Positions 10,329-21,300 of a stretch of 22,175 nt of DNA are shown piece by piece. Origin of the DNA: Lunasporangiospora selenospora (Eukaryota > Mortierellomycota > Mortierellomycetes > Mortierellales > Mortierellaceae); the NCBI GenBank assembly GCA_015680635.1, contig JAABOA010000159.1, positions 1-22,175 of the forward strand, written 5' to 3'. The notes under the pieces were generated by a model. It did no database searches and was not told the origin of the DNA. It worked only from the letters and a program-made list of their open reading frames with translations. The translations under genes and the position numbers were made by a program. How positions within the stretch are numbered: the stretch's first letter is position 1; every line of letters begins with the position of its first letter.

Positions 10329-11039
10329 GGCTCTTTGCTGGTCTAATATTTTCTCATGTCATCCTTGGAGCATGGAAGAGCTCTAGAGTCGGCAAAATAA
10401 TCTATAGATCGTTGGTAGAAAGCTGGGGTCGATTTGCTGGTGTAGTTGGAACACTTCGTATTATGTGAAATGATTGAGGATTCTTAGAGAGATGTTTGTC
10501 AGTGTTTAACGAGCCTCTCCCTTTGTTGCCTAAGTAGTGATCGCCTCCTTGGGACAACTAGCGAGCAATGACGAAAAGAGTTGAATAGCTTGCTTAATGG
10601 TCTTTTGCCCCGGTCGAGGACTGAGGAAGTCGAGATTCCTTGGTCTCGATCATTCATTATATTCGCGGCCAAAGTAGATGCTGGATTGGTGAATCTCTGT
10701 CCCAGCAGGAGCCGAACATGAAGCAATTACAGAGGTATTGGGATTGCAACCGCAGACGCAGATCTGCCATTGGCATTCGATCCTTTTCGCTGAAGGAGGG
10801 GCCAGCCTCATGAAGTGAATTTGGAACTTTGAGCAGTTCATTAATCCCATAGGCTTATGAGTTGGTCGAACAATGGGTCTGTAATTTGAGAAATGGAGTT
10901 TTGGGGTTCAAAGAGGTCCGTGCCACAGCCACAGTGCTCGTGGAACCGGAGAGAGGGATAAGAGAAAGCCAGTCTTTCCATTCATTCACACTGTTCATTC
11001 ATCATCCTTCCATTGCTTCCCCAGGCTATAGTGGACACC
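10329..11039 (+). other. Spacer between copies B and C, with the likely promoter and 5' UTR of copy C
   Basis: No exon similarity to the family was seen here. Short open frames on both strands look random. The last 100 bases are pyrimidine-rich (about 10970-11025) and include CTTCCCCAG at about 11016-11024, which could be either the acceptor of a 5' UTR intron or an initiator-type tract. No TATA box was recognised. Confidence 0.5.
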
Positions 11040-14000
11040 ATGGCCACGGACATTCCCTCGACACTCTCTAAACCCGAAGCAACTTTGGTTATTGTCGAAC
11101 ACACGCCAGAGTCAGGTTTGGGTCTGAAAATCCGGGGCGGCAATAGTAACCAGGCACACAATATTCGCGACATCCATGACAGGCTGACTAGCAACAGTGC
11201 CGTCAGCCAGGAAGGCAATAACATGAGAAAGCCAACTGAGAGTCTATATGTCGGTGATCTAACCACTATCGGCTCAGGAAGCACACCCGACTCGTGCCCT
11301 AAACCGAATCCCCCTTCTGGTCCATCCATGTCTACTCAACTCGACATCACCCCAGAAAGCAACAGCCTAGTTGAGTTGAAAGTCGAGGACGACGTATTTA
11401 GCGATAATTCAAAAGACCTTAGAGAACTCTCACTAATCCAAAGCGCCGACATGACTACAACGACAATAACTTTCACATCCATCGATGAATATGAGGCCCA
11501 GATGCTGAAGGATCTTGACGCCTGCTCCTCTGGTATGTAATATGATGCTCTCTCCAAGATTGGACCCTGTCTTTGTTTGAAATTCACCTCCACCCCCCTC
11601 CGAAAGAACACAATATAAAGGTACTGACTAGTTTTTCAAGACGATGGAGCTAGGCGACTATTTTACACTCGATCACCCAGCAACCATTACGGCAACCTTA
11701 CTTTTGAAGGAACAAGCAAGTAAGTACAAAAAAAGACTTGAGATAGGCTTGATCTGCACCTGGACCCATTCTCGTTCTAATCACATCTCTACCCAAACGG
11801 ACATGATAGTAACTATTCAAGGCCTATACGACTTGAGGGAAAACAATCTCAGGTATGCCTGGATTAATCTACAAAGAATACACCACTACCATGCCGGAAC
11901 CTCTATTAAACTTAAGAGACCATGATACATTTCAATAATAGCTTCGAGTCAAAAGAGACGAGGCCTTATCACAGCGCGAGCAAGTCTATTATGTGGTGTT
12001 ATGCCTCATGCTTGATCAAGATATTGAGGGCATCGACCAAATGTTTATTGGCAAACTGGTAAGGTATCCATGAGAAAGTAGCTTTGCCAGAAAGCAGAGC
12101 CTTCGTCTCTCTCAACCACTAACCACCGATATTCTTTGGAGTAGAAGATCGACTTAGGCCCTCCCCCTGAGAAAGGTGGGTAGAGTAGAGCATGGTCCGT
12201 GTCACTGACATTTGGCCTGACCAAGTTCTGCAGCTAATTTTCCCTGTCATACCATGATCGTTATCGATAGGAGAAGTCTCGATTGTTCGGGTGCTACTGC
12301 GATATCAAGCTGGACCAAATCTCATTGTTGAACTATGTCAAAAGGGCAAAACAACCCCTGGATCCATACTGCTCTGTTATGTCGAGTTGAGCCAGAGTCC
12401 ACCAAATGTAGTTTCGTATGGTATGTTTGTTGGTTCTGTGGGAGGATCCTATCTAGAGCCGTTTCCACGAGTCTCTGAACAGGAATACTTGGCTTGATTC
12501 TATGATGATAGATTGTATCCTGCCTCGGTTTACCCTGCCTCGGAGGGCATTCAACATTCAACACAACATCAGTGTTGGATCGAGGGACACACTAGCTCCG
12601 GCAACAATTTTCAGAGTTGCGATTTCAGCATCTGGGTCTCATGCTGCAACTCTTGCCAAGACCGGAGAGAAGATGTTCCTTGATCTCTGGGAACTAAGAT
12701 TATCAGAGGCCACTTCGACTGTCACCTTTCCTTACACGCACACAGTATCCAGTGCGCATGCCGCGATCGAGATTTTGACTGGCTATCCTAAAAACCCAAA
12801 GCTAACGCTGTCATGGGACGGATCTCAGATTGTGGTCTACAGGGTGCTAGGATCTTCTCCAGACACGTCTTATTTGTTCGAATACCCTAGAGACATCCAC
12901 CAACAGTCTCACAATCAACAAGTATCTCTTTCGCTCCAACTTTCCAAACGCCACAATCAGTACCCCGGCCTACAATCGCTCAGTGGGGAAGCCATGTTCG
13001 TCAATATCTCCACAGCGGAGTTGGGGGATATTTCCGAAAGATTCGTTGCCTGTGAGCAGAGTGGATTCAGTGTATTCAAGACTACAGAGTCATGGGAGAT
13101 GCTGTACCATATTCCCACTCTGCGATGCTCCACTTTTTCCGGCTATCATCAGGTCATGTCAGCGGCCGTAGGGGGAATCCTTGCATTGCAGACATCGCCC
13201 TACCAAATCTCCATCTGGGACTTAGCTTCAGGGACACCGAAGCATCTCATTGAAACAACAAGAGAGATCCGCAATAATCTTCTCTCATCAACCGGGGAGA
13301 CCTTGGCAGTTGATATAGGGAGGACTTTGCTTTTGTATTCAGCAACCTCTGGAGCTCTTCTTCAACGTCATCACATATCTTCCGAGGAGTGGTTGGGATT
13401 TATCGATGGGGACAGATATATCTATGGCTGCGATCCCTACCAACCTCCACACAACTATTTCATGGCAGACATTGGTGACCCTTTTCTGTCAAAGAAGTAC
13501 ATCATGCCACTGCTAAGCACAGATCAGAATGTTCGAGATATCATTACTGGTGGAGACTGGCAAGGAACCAATATCAAGTCTACACTGGTGGCATATCATC
13601 ATGGCTCGAACCTTGAGGTATCTTATCTTGAAGATTTGCCCTCAAGCACCGAAGACGAATTTCAATGTACCCGGGAATGTATATTAGACGTAAGCGAGGT
13701 CCCTGAGATTGTAATCGGGTCGGAAGTATCATATCCCGGTGGAATAATTACGACCCAAGCAAGTGACCACGGTCTGTTGAAGAATATTTCGCTGTATATT
13801 CGATTCAAGGATGGCAAGATGCGGCAGTACTGGTGGGTTTCATCCAGATTTCACCTCCAGGAGAAATGCTCTCAGTTTACTACGGTGTATGAAAAATCCA
13901 CTCTGCTGTGCCTCTCGATCTGGAGACTTCCGCGATCATCACAAGACGAACTTGAGCTTCTCTTTTACTGGGAACTAAATGGTGTGAACACAGCACACAC

Positions 14001-16949
14001 ACTGAGCACCTGCTCCCATGGAGGTAATCCGACACTCAGTACTAGCGGGGGTAATGTTCGACTCTACGAAGGGACGTCGCGTGTAGCATTAGATGTCAAG
14101 GTGCTATTCAAGACGATCTACAGGATTGATACCAGTAACGAAATGCAATGTTACGCAGCATCAGAAGCTGTGTTCAAGTATATTCGGTCGTTCGCCAATT
14201 ACTACCCCGTCCCTGGCGACCATTCCGTATCCCTGATATCGAAGATATGTAAGGCTCGAGATAAATTCAATCATGAAAGAGTTTCGCTGGTATTGAAGAA
14301 GCTGCTCCAAACAGACAACTCCAACAACACAATCAGTTGGATTCCTCTGCGGATCTATTCAAAAAGATCCAACCCTGTCGGAATTATCCTTGAGAAAGCC
14401 AGGGTCGATCCAACCGTGATTGAGATGGCGCACATCATCATTGAGTACTGTCTCAACAAGGCAAGAGAGTTGGACGATATTACCTACATTCTGTACTTGC
14501 TCGAGTACATGGATGAGTTGACCACCAGGTATGCTGATGTAGCACTTCAGATCACCAGAGGATTTGGGTACATTCGATGCCACGACCGAGAGTTTGTTAT
14601 CAAAAACCACAAGATAGCACATCCCCCGACATTCCGTCGGTTTTGGGCCCTCAATAATCTCAGGATCTATGAGTGCTGGAATCCGATACTTCAGGTACAC
14701 CTCAATGATAAAGGGTTTGATGCATTCAATGACACTTTCACGGAAGAGGTGTTTGTTGCTCCTGTCAATCTCCTCTGGTCATTTGTTCCGAAGGCCCTTA
14801 TCCCGTGTAATGAGTTCCCACTCGGCGACCCGCATCAAACTACAACATGGCTACTTTCTCTTTACCATGCAATCCTGTTCAACATGAACCCCTTCAGTCA
14901 CGTGTATATTCGGCCCCGCTTCTATAAGCTCGAAATCATCGATAATCCCGCCATTGAGGCCGTGATTCAATATAAGTGGTATGTATCGATTGGCCAACGA
15001 CTGTCTTGTGAACTGGAATGACGGAATGAACTTCCTTTAGTCCTGACATAACAGAGTGCTATTCACTTTTAGGAACACTTTTGTGTATGCTGTATGGATG
15101 ATTCGGTTTGTAGCCCAGTTTATCTACTATCTCCTCATTGTAATTGGTGCTTTGATGCAAGTATATCGTAGAGAAAGAGAGCCACTCCTTGGAGTGTTCT
15201 CGTCAATCATTGCCCTCTCTTGTGTGTTTCTCTGGCTCGAGTTCCTTCAGTGGCGAGAAAGTTGGTACCATGTACAACCAGAGATTAAAAAGTGGAAGAA
15301 AACATCAAGAGCGCTGTTCTTTACAGGAACAAGTGAAAAGAACCGTAGAAAGGATCCATTGGATACCAAGCGATCGCGGTCCCCGTATTTCAGGCAAGTC
15401 AGAGACTGGCACAAGAGTTACGATGGTAGTATAGAGTGTGTGCAAAGTCAAAAGCTAATATTTATTGACACTTAACCTTTTAATAGATCGTCCTACAATC
15501 TGCTGGATCTAGTAACTTTCTCCTACCCTCTCATCACGAGTATCCACCAGATTGTCAGCATATTGCGGGTGGATAAGAATGCCATGACTGCCGACTTTAG
15601 TTTCAGTATAGTTTTTGTGTTCCTCCACTTGGTACGTAATCGAGAACAGCCAGGGGTAGAGTGAGCCACATACAACTGGAAATATTATGTATTTTTTAGG
15701 CTATACAATTAACCGTTTCTATTGGATCACTCTGTAGCTGGCTGAACTCCGAGTGAGTGAGAATGTGTGCAAGTACATTACCATGGTATTTGGTATCATC
15801 CACGAGATCAAGGTGTTCTTCATGGTGCTTGCAGCCAGTATGATCTTCTTCACAATTGCGATTGTCCACGTCATTCATGGTGCTGTGAGTGACTCTGAGC
15901 GACCCTCTGATGCCAGTCTCCCAAAAGACTTTCTTGGAGCTCTCAGCACAGTGTACTTATTGATGGTAGGATCCTTGGATTCGATATCCTGGAGTGGAAT
16001 GAAACTTTTTGCGAATTGTTTGTTGAGGGGTCGGAATTTTAACCTTGTCATACTCTCACTCTTAACCACACCCCATGTTGTTGGCTTTAGGGAGGATGGT
16101 ATGACCCTCTGAACAAAGATATGTACATAGATGGCGAGGAAGGGATCATGGGAGCATACAAAAATGGATTGCTCCTGTTGATGGTGATGGTATATTTTAC
16201 ATTCTCGTCGGTCCTGATGCTCAATGTGTTGATTGGTGAGTCGATATTTATATGCGGATCAAACACATTATCACTTTACTCAATCTTGTAGCTAGTGCTA
16301 GTACTAACACGGCAAATGAATCCATTGGATGAATGGCTCTGGTGCCCATTCTTTTGTCTCTCAACAGCATTGATCAATAGTGCTTTTGTTAAGGCTGATG
16401 ACAGTTGGCGCCAGGTGTGGCTCGAGAACAGACTCCAGTATATCGAGAGCGCCGAGAATATGTCGTATCACATCCCTGGTAAGTAACCCATATCCCATTG
16501 GCATCACTGAGTTATCTGTTGAGTAAGATGTAGTGTTTAGTGAACTTGAGCTCTCAGTCGATAAGTCTGACATCCTGTGTCCCTGTGCTACTCTTTTGTA
16601 ATCTCAACAAGGGTTCCGCAACACATTCGATTGGTTCCCGGAGACGATCTATTATACAGCCACTCAATACCAAGTGAAGCAGTACTGGAGAAGAGTTACC
16701 AAGAAGGACGAAGAAATTATCTTTGACGATAATCAATATCTCCTCGGGCACGAAACTGGAGAAAATAGCAATGGCAATACGAGAACGCATAGAGGTGACC
16801 CGCAAACGCATGGGGAAATATCAGCCGCCAGCACCGATGCTGACAAATCACAGGCTATATATGCCGAACTCAAGGTAGAGATGTCAGATATCACGCGGGA
16901 CATTCATGCCATTCTAGCAGCCTTACAACAAATCCAAGATCAAAGTTAG
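11040..16949 (+). CDS. Array copy C: WD40-like beta-propeller fused to TRP-type ion channel, 13 exons, intact
   Basis: Thirteen exons (11040-11532, 11641-11719, 11810-11852, 11942-12058, 12145-12175, 12271-12420, 12512-14978, 15073-15393, 15487-15631, 15738-15965, 16091-16235, 16368-16478, 16612-16949) join without stop or phase error into 4668 bases, 1555 residues. ATG 11040 sits in caccATGG. Residues 1-164 are Ser/Thr-rich and probably disordered. Residues 165-305 form a beta-rich module I do not recognise. Residues 340-840 show repeated WD40-like strands (FLDLWEL, ISIWDLASG, LCLSIWRLP). Residues 850-1110 are helical. Membrane segments lie near 1137-1157, 1165-1186, 1239-1260, 1270-1286, 1308-1329 and 1385-1406, with a pore loop around 1346-1365 (MGGWYDPL). 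S6 reads LNVLIALINSAF, as in TRP channels, followed by a TRP-helix-like VWLENRLQYIE and a C-terminal coiled coil. A membrane cation channel gated through its large cytosolic part is inferred. Ligand and membrane are unknown. Confidence 0.85.
12421..12511 (+). other. Intron 6 of copy C, open in frame at its 5' end
   Basis: The donor is GTATGT and the acceptor GATGATAG. The matching intron of copy A (3639-3735, GTACGT to CTAATAG) sits at the same codon and phase. If unspliced, the exon 6 frame runs on to TGA at 12495-12497, adding about 25 residues. Copy A does the same and stops at TGA in a matching CTTGA context, which is probably the branch site. Splicing restores DCILP in C and DYILP in A, so removal is the normal state. 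Confidence 0.75.
15394..15486 (+). other. GC-AG intron (intron 8) of copy C
   Basis: The only phase-consistent donor at the end of exon 8 is AG followed by GCAAGT, the consensus of rare GC-AG introns. The acceptor is TTTAATAG. The corresponding position in copies A and B has a GT donor (GTAAAC and GTATGT), so the GC form appears derived in the intact copy. Confidence 0.7.
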
Positions 16950-17310
16950 AATATCTGAGGGTTTCTCGAGTCATTTAGATATCCAAATCATCCCCTGATG
17001 CGCTACGGTAACTTCAAAGATTCGGTTATAGCTCAAATAAATGGCGGTTTTAGCTCTTGGACTAGATTATTGGTTTAACGGCGAGCCTCCAGGTTGAATG
17101 AAGAGAAGGGCTTATGTGCAAGCGATGCATACTTGAGTATGTGCTGATATGAGTGCATTTTTCATGAAGACATCTCCGAGTCTTTGTTGTAGGCTAGTGA
17201 GTTTCTTCCTTGAAATGTTCTGGGTCAATGAGAAAATGAATAATCTCATGTAATGGGGAGCATTTGAGTGATAAAGACCTTTAAAGATCCCTTAACTAGT
17301 CCCTATGTAG
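16950..17310 (+). other. 3' UTR of copy C and spacer before copy D
   Basis: No open frame or family similarity was recognised. An AATAAA hexamer lies 87 bases after the stop codon of copy C and is annotated separately. The rest is AT-rich spacer up to the first recognisable exon relic of copy D. Confidence 0.6.
17036..17041 (+). promoter_or_regulatory. Polyadenylation signal of copy C
   Basis: AATAAA at a typical distance downstream of the TAG that ends the coiled-coil exon. It is the first canonical hexamer after the stop. Confidence 0.6.
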
Positions 17311-18326
17311 CCGGCTGAACTCCAGGTGGGGGGGATCATGTGCAGGCCCATCGTCATTGTGCTCTGTATTCTTTGAGAAATATTAGTGTTCTTCATGATG
17401 ATTGCAGTCAGTGCTCCTCTCCATAGTCACTATTTCTCATGTTATTAATGGTGTAGGTGGCTCAACGGAATATGCTAGTGCCAACCATCCGAATGTCTTT
17501 CATGGTGATACCACAACCGTATATCTGGTGGTGTTTAGATCTTGAAGCCCCAGTATTATGCATTAGGCTTTTGGAGTCGTAGCTGGTTATTGGGTTTTGG
17601 ACGTTCCTGAAATAAGGAAAGCAGGATTCCTAAAAAACAACATGTGTGAGGACAAGGGAGTATAAAAAATAAGCTCCTCTTGGTGATAGCTGACTGATGA
17701 TGGCGTACTTTACATCCTCGACTACCTTGTTACTCAATATGCAATGTGTTAATTGGTGGGCCAATTCGAAGCGCGGGGTAAACTCACTCTCAACGTGTCC
17801 AACGTTGTGGATAGCATCATTGCTAATAAAACACATAGGGTACCTGACCAATCGGACTTGACAACTATTGAACTCATCTCGGAACAGTATTAATTCACGG
17901 TACCTTTGTCAAGACTGACGACTCTTGGTGATAGGTTTTCCTCGTTAACAAGCTTCAGTATGTTGAACGTACTGATAACAGACCCATCACGTCGCTGGTA
18001 AGCGGCTCATATCCTGCCGATATTGCTGGTGTATCTTCTGGAAGATGTTAGAAATTGGCGAATGCAAGAGCCTTCAGACATCCATTGTAGCATTAACGCA
18101 ATTCCATTGAAAAAGGCTTCTACGAGACATCCAAATGGTTTCCTGAGTTGGTCTAGTATACAGCTCCTCCATGCCAAGTGAATACTAAAGAAGAGCTGTC
18201 AAAAGGAATGAGGAAATTCTCTTTGACAATGACAGCATTCACAAAACACCAAGCCAACAAGTAACGAGTGCCACGGAATCTACTAATCACTCGATTCGTG
18301 TGATAGAACTGAATGACATTGAATAA
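17311..18326 (+). pseudogene. Array copy D: highly eroded 3' relic of the TRP-channel gene
   Basis: Base-level similarity to copy C is visible in four blocks separated by intron-like gaps. They are the exon 10 equivalent (17311 to about 17535, from CCGGCTGAACTCCAGG through GTGTTCTTCATGATG), exon 11 (about 17640-17755, ending near AATGTGTTAATTGGTG), exon 12 (about 17887-18000, CTTCAGTATGTTGAACG) and exon 13 (about 18110-18240). Each has stops and several indels, so no frame survives. Retained introns mean it arose by DNA duplication, not by retroposition. It is the most diverged copy of the array. Upstream exons were not found. Confidence 0.75.
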
Positions 18327-18345
18327 AAAAAATAAAAATAAAAAA
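18322..18345. repeat. A-rich tract at the end of copy D
   Basis: A 24-base run of A with three interspersed T residues begins with AATAAA and follows the relic of the last exon. It may be the old 3' end signal of copy D or a slippage-expanded A tract. Confidence 0.6.
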
Positions 18346-18350
18346 CCTCG

Positions 18351-21300
18351 TCTAAAAATCCTAAGCGGATCTTTGCAGTTGTCAAAGTCGCGCTAGGATA
18401 AACAAATCATGGAACTTCAGGAAGCTTTAGGTAAGTCCCAAGAGGTCTTTAAAGAGACGAGACAGGAGAATTCAAAGCTGAAAATACTGGGCCCTTGGTA
18501 GAATACATTGTCATATCCATTCTTGGATCCAGTTCAAGTGAAGCTAGCATGTTTAACTGTTTCAAGTGAGTGGGGCTTCGGACCGGACTAAACGTAGGGG
18601 CCAATAATAATGATGAATTTGTATCCCAATCTGATCACGAACACCGATAGTCTTTTGCGATAGTCTTTAACCCTTGGGAATGATGTAAGAGCAAAGAGCA
18701 GGGTAAGGGTTACAACCAAGCTGATTCGACTCTTGGTCACACACATGTCTCAAGGACCATTCCGCCTTTGAGTAATCGCAAGAGCTTCTGCTCTTGCTTA
18801 GCTTAGAGTTTACCCTTCCTTCTAGCTTTTCAGTTAAGGTTTGCGAAAACGTGTCTGCAAGCCTTTGTGCACCATTGTCCCTGCTAAGGGGCTATTCAGT
18901 TGAGCATGCCTTACCTTGCCGTTAGGTTTTCAGTTACAGAGGGCAATTAAATTTTATTTTGGATGTAACTCATTTTCAGGTTCGCGCGCATCGAGGGGAA
19001 GAACATCTCATAAACAGATGCTTTATCTTCACCCTTCTTCCTCCCCATTCTTGGACGCCGAAACATGTTCCTACCTTCCCCTCACCCTCTTTCACTACCG
19101 ATGGCGTAATCCGCATTGGTGACGGAATTCCCTTTTTGTCTTTCTTTCTTGGACCCTCTCACCTCCCTTCTCCTGTTGTTCGTTTCTGGTTCGCCATCGC
19201 TCCCGTTCTTTGGATCGCGCAGGAATGTTGAGCACTTTTCGAGAATGACCACCTCCCTATCATCATTCCAACTGTATTGACTCTGTAGTCCAAGCTTGTG
19301 CTAGCACCCTGTTCTCCTCCATCTGCAACACAGTGAGTCTAAACATGCAACACACACAAAACAACAACACACAACAGTCAATCGTCCCAAAACCTTACTT
19401 GCTCACGCATAGCACCATGGTTGCATGCATACCACTATCATTCACTCCAGCAACGTTCTTTTTTTCTTTGTGATACATCCGTACAAAAAAAGTGCGTGAG
19501 AGAGCATTGAGCGCTGTCTGAAGGTGCACTTGAGAAAAAGCATACGGGTCTAAAGGGGCCACGCGGACTTGGTTCGGTCAGGTTCGGGCCTGTCATCTTC
19601 CATCCCGTCTGTTCCCGCGTACAAAGGAGTGTCCAAAGGATGGTGGTAACACCTTGACTCCTTTCTTTCTTTCCCCATGCGCTTTTGTCGGCGTGCGCAT
19701 GTCGTAACATGTGTACCTTGCTGCAGCCTTCAAGATAGAGGAACAGGGCGTGCAAGCCCAGCAAAAACATACAAAAAAACGTGGGAGATGCAAATAGAAA
19801 GAGGGTTTAACACGTTCAACGAGGCAGGAACGTGGGGAGAGTAAGAGAGAGAAAGGATTGGGGGAAGGAGGAGGGGGAGGTATTGGGTTTCCAGTACCCC
19901 TATCTCTTCTCTTTTGGGTGAACCATGTGAGTCGTTTCTGTATTTGCATCGCTCGAGTATGCAGACAATCGCAAGTCAGGAAAAGCTATTCTGTCTGACT
20001 ACTACCCCGATTCTGGCCTCAATTTCAACCCAGCTAACACATTGGCTCGCACACGCCATCGGGCGAAAGAGACCGGGGTCCAGCTCAACCTGCTTGACCA
20101 CTGAGGTCTCCACAAGAGCAAAAGAAAATAAAGCGGCGATGCTTCAGGCAATCATTGTGCCCAATCTAGACGACTTGGTCTTGTTCACAGAAATGTTGGC
20201 GCATATCTCGTTGCCCATCTATTTGCAGAATCTCGAGAGAATCAAAGGGGGGAAAGGAGAGGATTGAAGGGTGTCTGTGTTTGTATTTATGCGAGAGCCA
20301 AAGGAAGAGAGAGAGAGAAAGAGAGTACCTGTGTCGATCTCTCTGCTCCAATTTCCTTCTTTCTTGATTATCCTTGCTCCCACATCTTTTGTAAAGAGCC
20401 TTCGTTGACATATCAAGACACGTTGCATCAGTGCAACAGTCCATTGTCTGTCTGCGCTTTCTTCCGAACGTTTTTCAATTCCCAAGACCGAGCAGCCTTG
20501 AGGTCGCTCTCTTCCTTTTTTCTTCTCGAACCAACGAAGGTGATTGACGGATATCCAACCTAATAGACCAACGCAAAAATATAGGAGGTTACAAAAGCAG
20601 GACGAAGGTTGTTGCCCCCCGAAATGCAAATCGATGGGCAAGATAGAATGCTTCTGTTGCCTTTTGTCTGTCAGGGCTGCAAGCCATCGGATTGAAAGAG
20701 GGCGGAAGCGAAAATAACAAATATGCCATGCCAAACGCTCAAGAACGTGACCCTCCTCACTCCCTCTTCTATCATGCATTTCGATGCACCTCAAATACCC
20801 GAGAAGGGAGAGTGAGAAAGAGTGCCCCAGGTCTGAAAGTAGGCCTATTGTTTTTACGAAAGACCTGCATGGCGGTACACAGCACGACTGCATCTTGTTT
20901 CTTTACGGTCATCCTGACCTTGCCTTTGTCCTCTCCAGTCTTTGCGCCCAGCTCCATGTCCGTCCATTCTTAGTGTGGAACGTGGAGGGAGCGACCAAAG
21001 GACAAGCGAAGGTTTGGTCAGGGCATCTACCTATTCTCTCACTCTCACTCACTCACTCTCTCTCTTTTTTTCCCTCTCAAGCAATTTCCGCTTTCTAGAT
21101 CGTTATCTTTTGGAGGGTGAAGAGTCATTGACAGGGGGCAGTGGGCGCATGGGCGCGACCGTCCCTGGCAGAAGTGTGGAGGAGGGCATGATTTTGATAG
21201 GGTGGCGGAGGGGGAAACTCAACGGTCTCGGCAGAGGAAAAGGGATCGGCGATAGTGAGATAATGAAAAAGAACGAGGGGATGAGAAAGTGAGGAGTAGA

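Noticed and set aside
12480-12520. Apparent programmed +1 frameshift at a TGA inside CTTGA, seen in both copy C (12495) and copy A (about 3720)
   Set aside because: A phase-matched intron with good GT donor and AG acceptor at identical positions in both copies explains the frame change without recoding.
17311-18345. Copy D as a processed (retroposed) pseudogene because of the A-rich end
   Set aside because: Intron-sized gaps remain between exon relics, so it came from DNA duplication.
18411-18450. Small exon-like segment (ATG GAA CTT CAG ... then GTAAGT) with a helical peptide
   Set aside because: Only about ten codons before the donor-like site and no downstream exon could be joined.
19914-20267. 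117-codon open frame on the plus strand, with a leucine-rich end
   Set aside because: The end looks mildly protein-like but there is no domain, no clear start context and no matching exon; left as undecided non-coding DNA.
20219-20893. 224-codon open frame on the minus strand
   Set aside because: No recognisable domain, odd composition, overlapped by plus-strand open frames, and located in simple-sequence-rich DNA.
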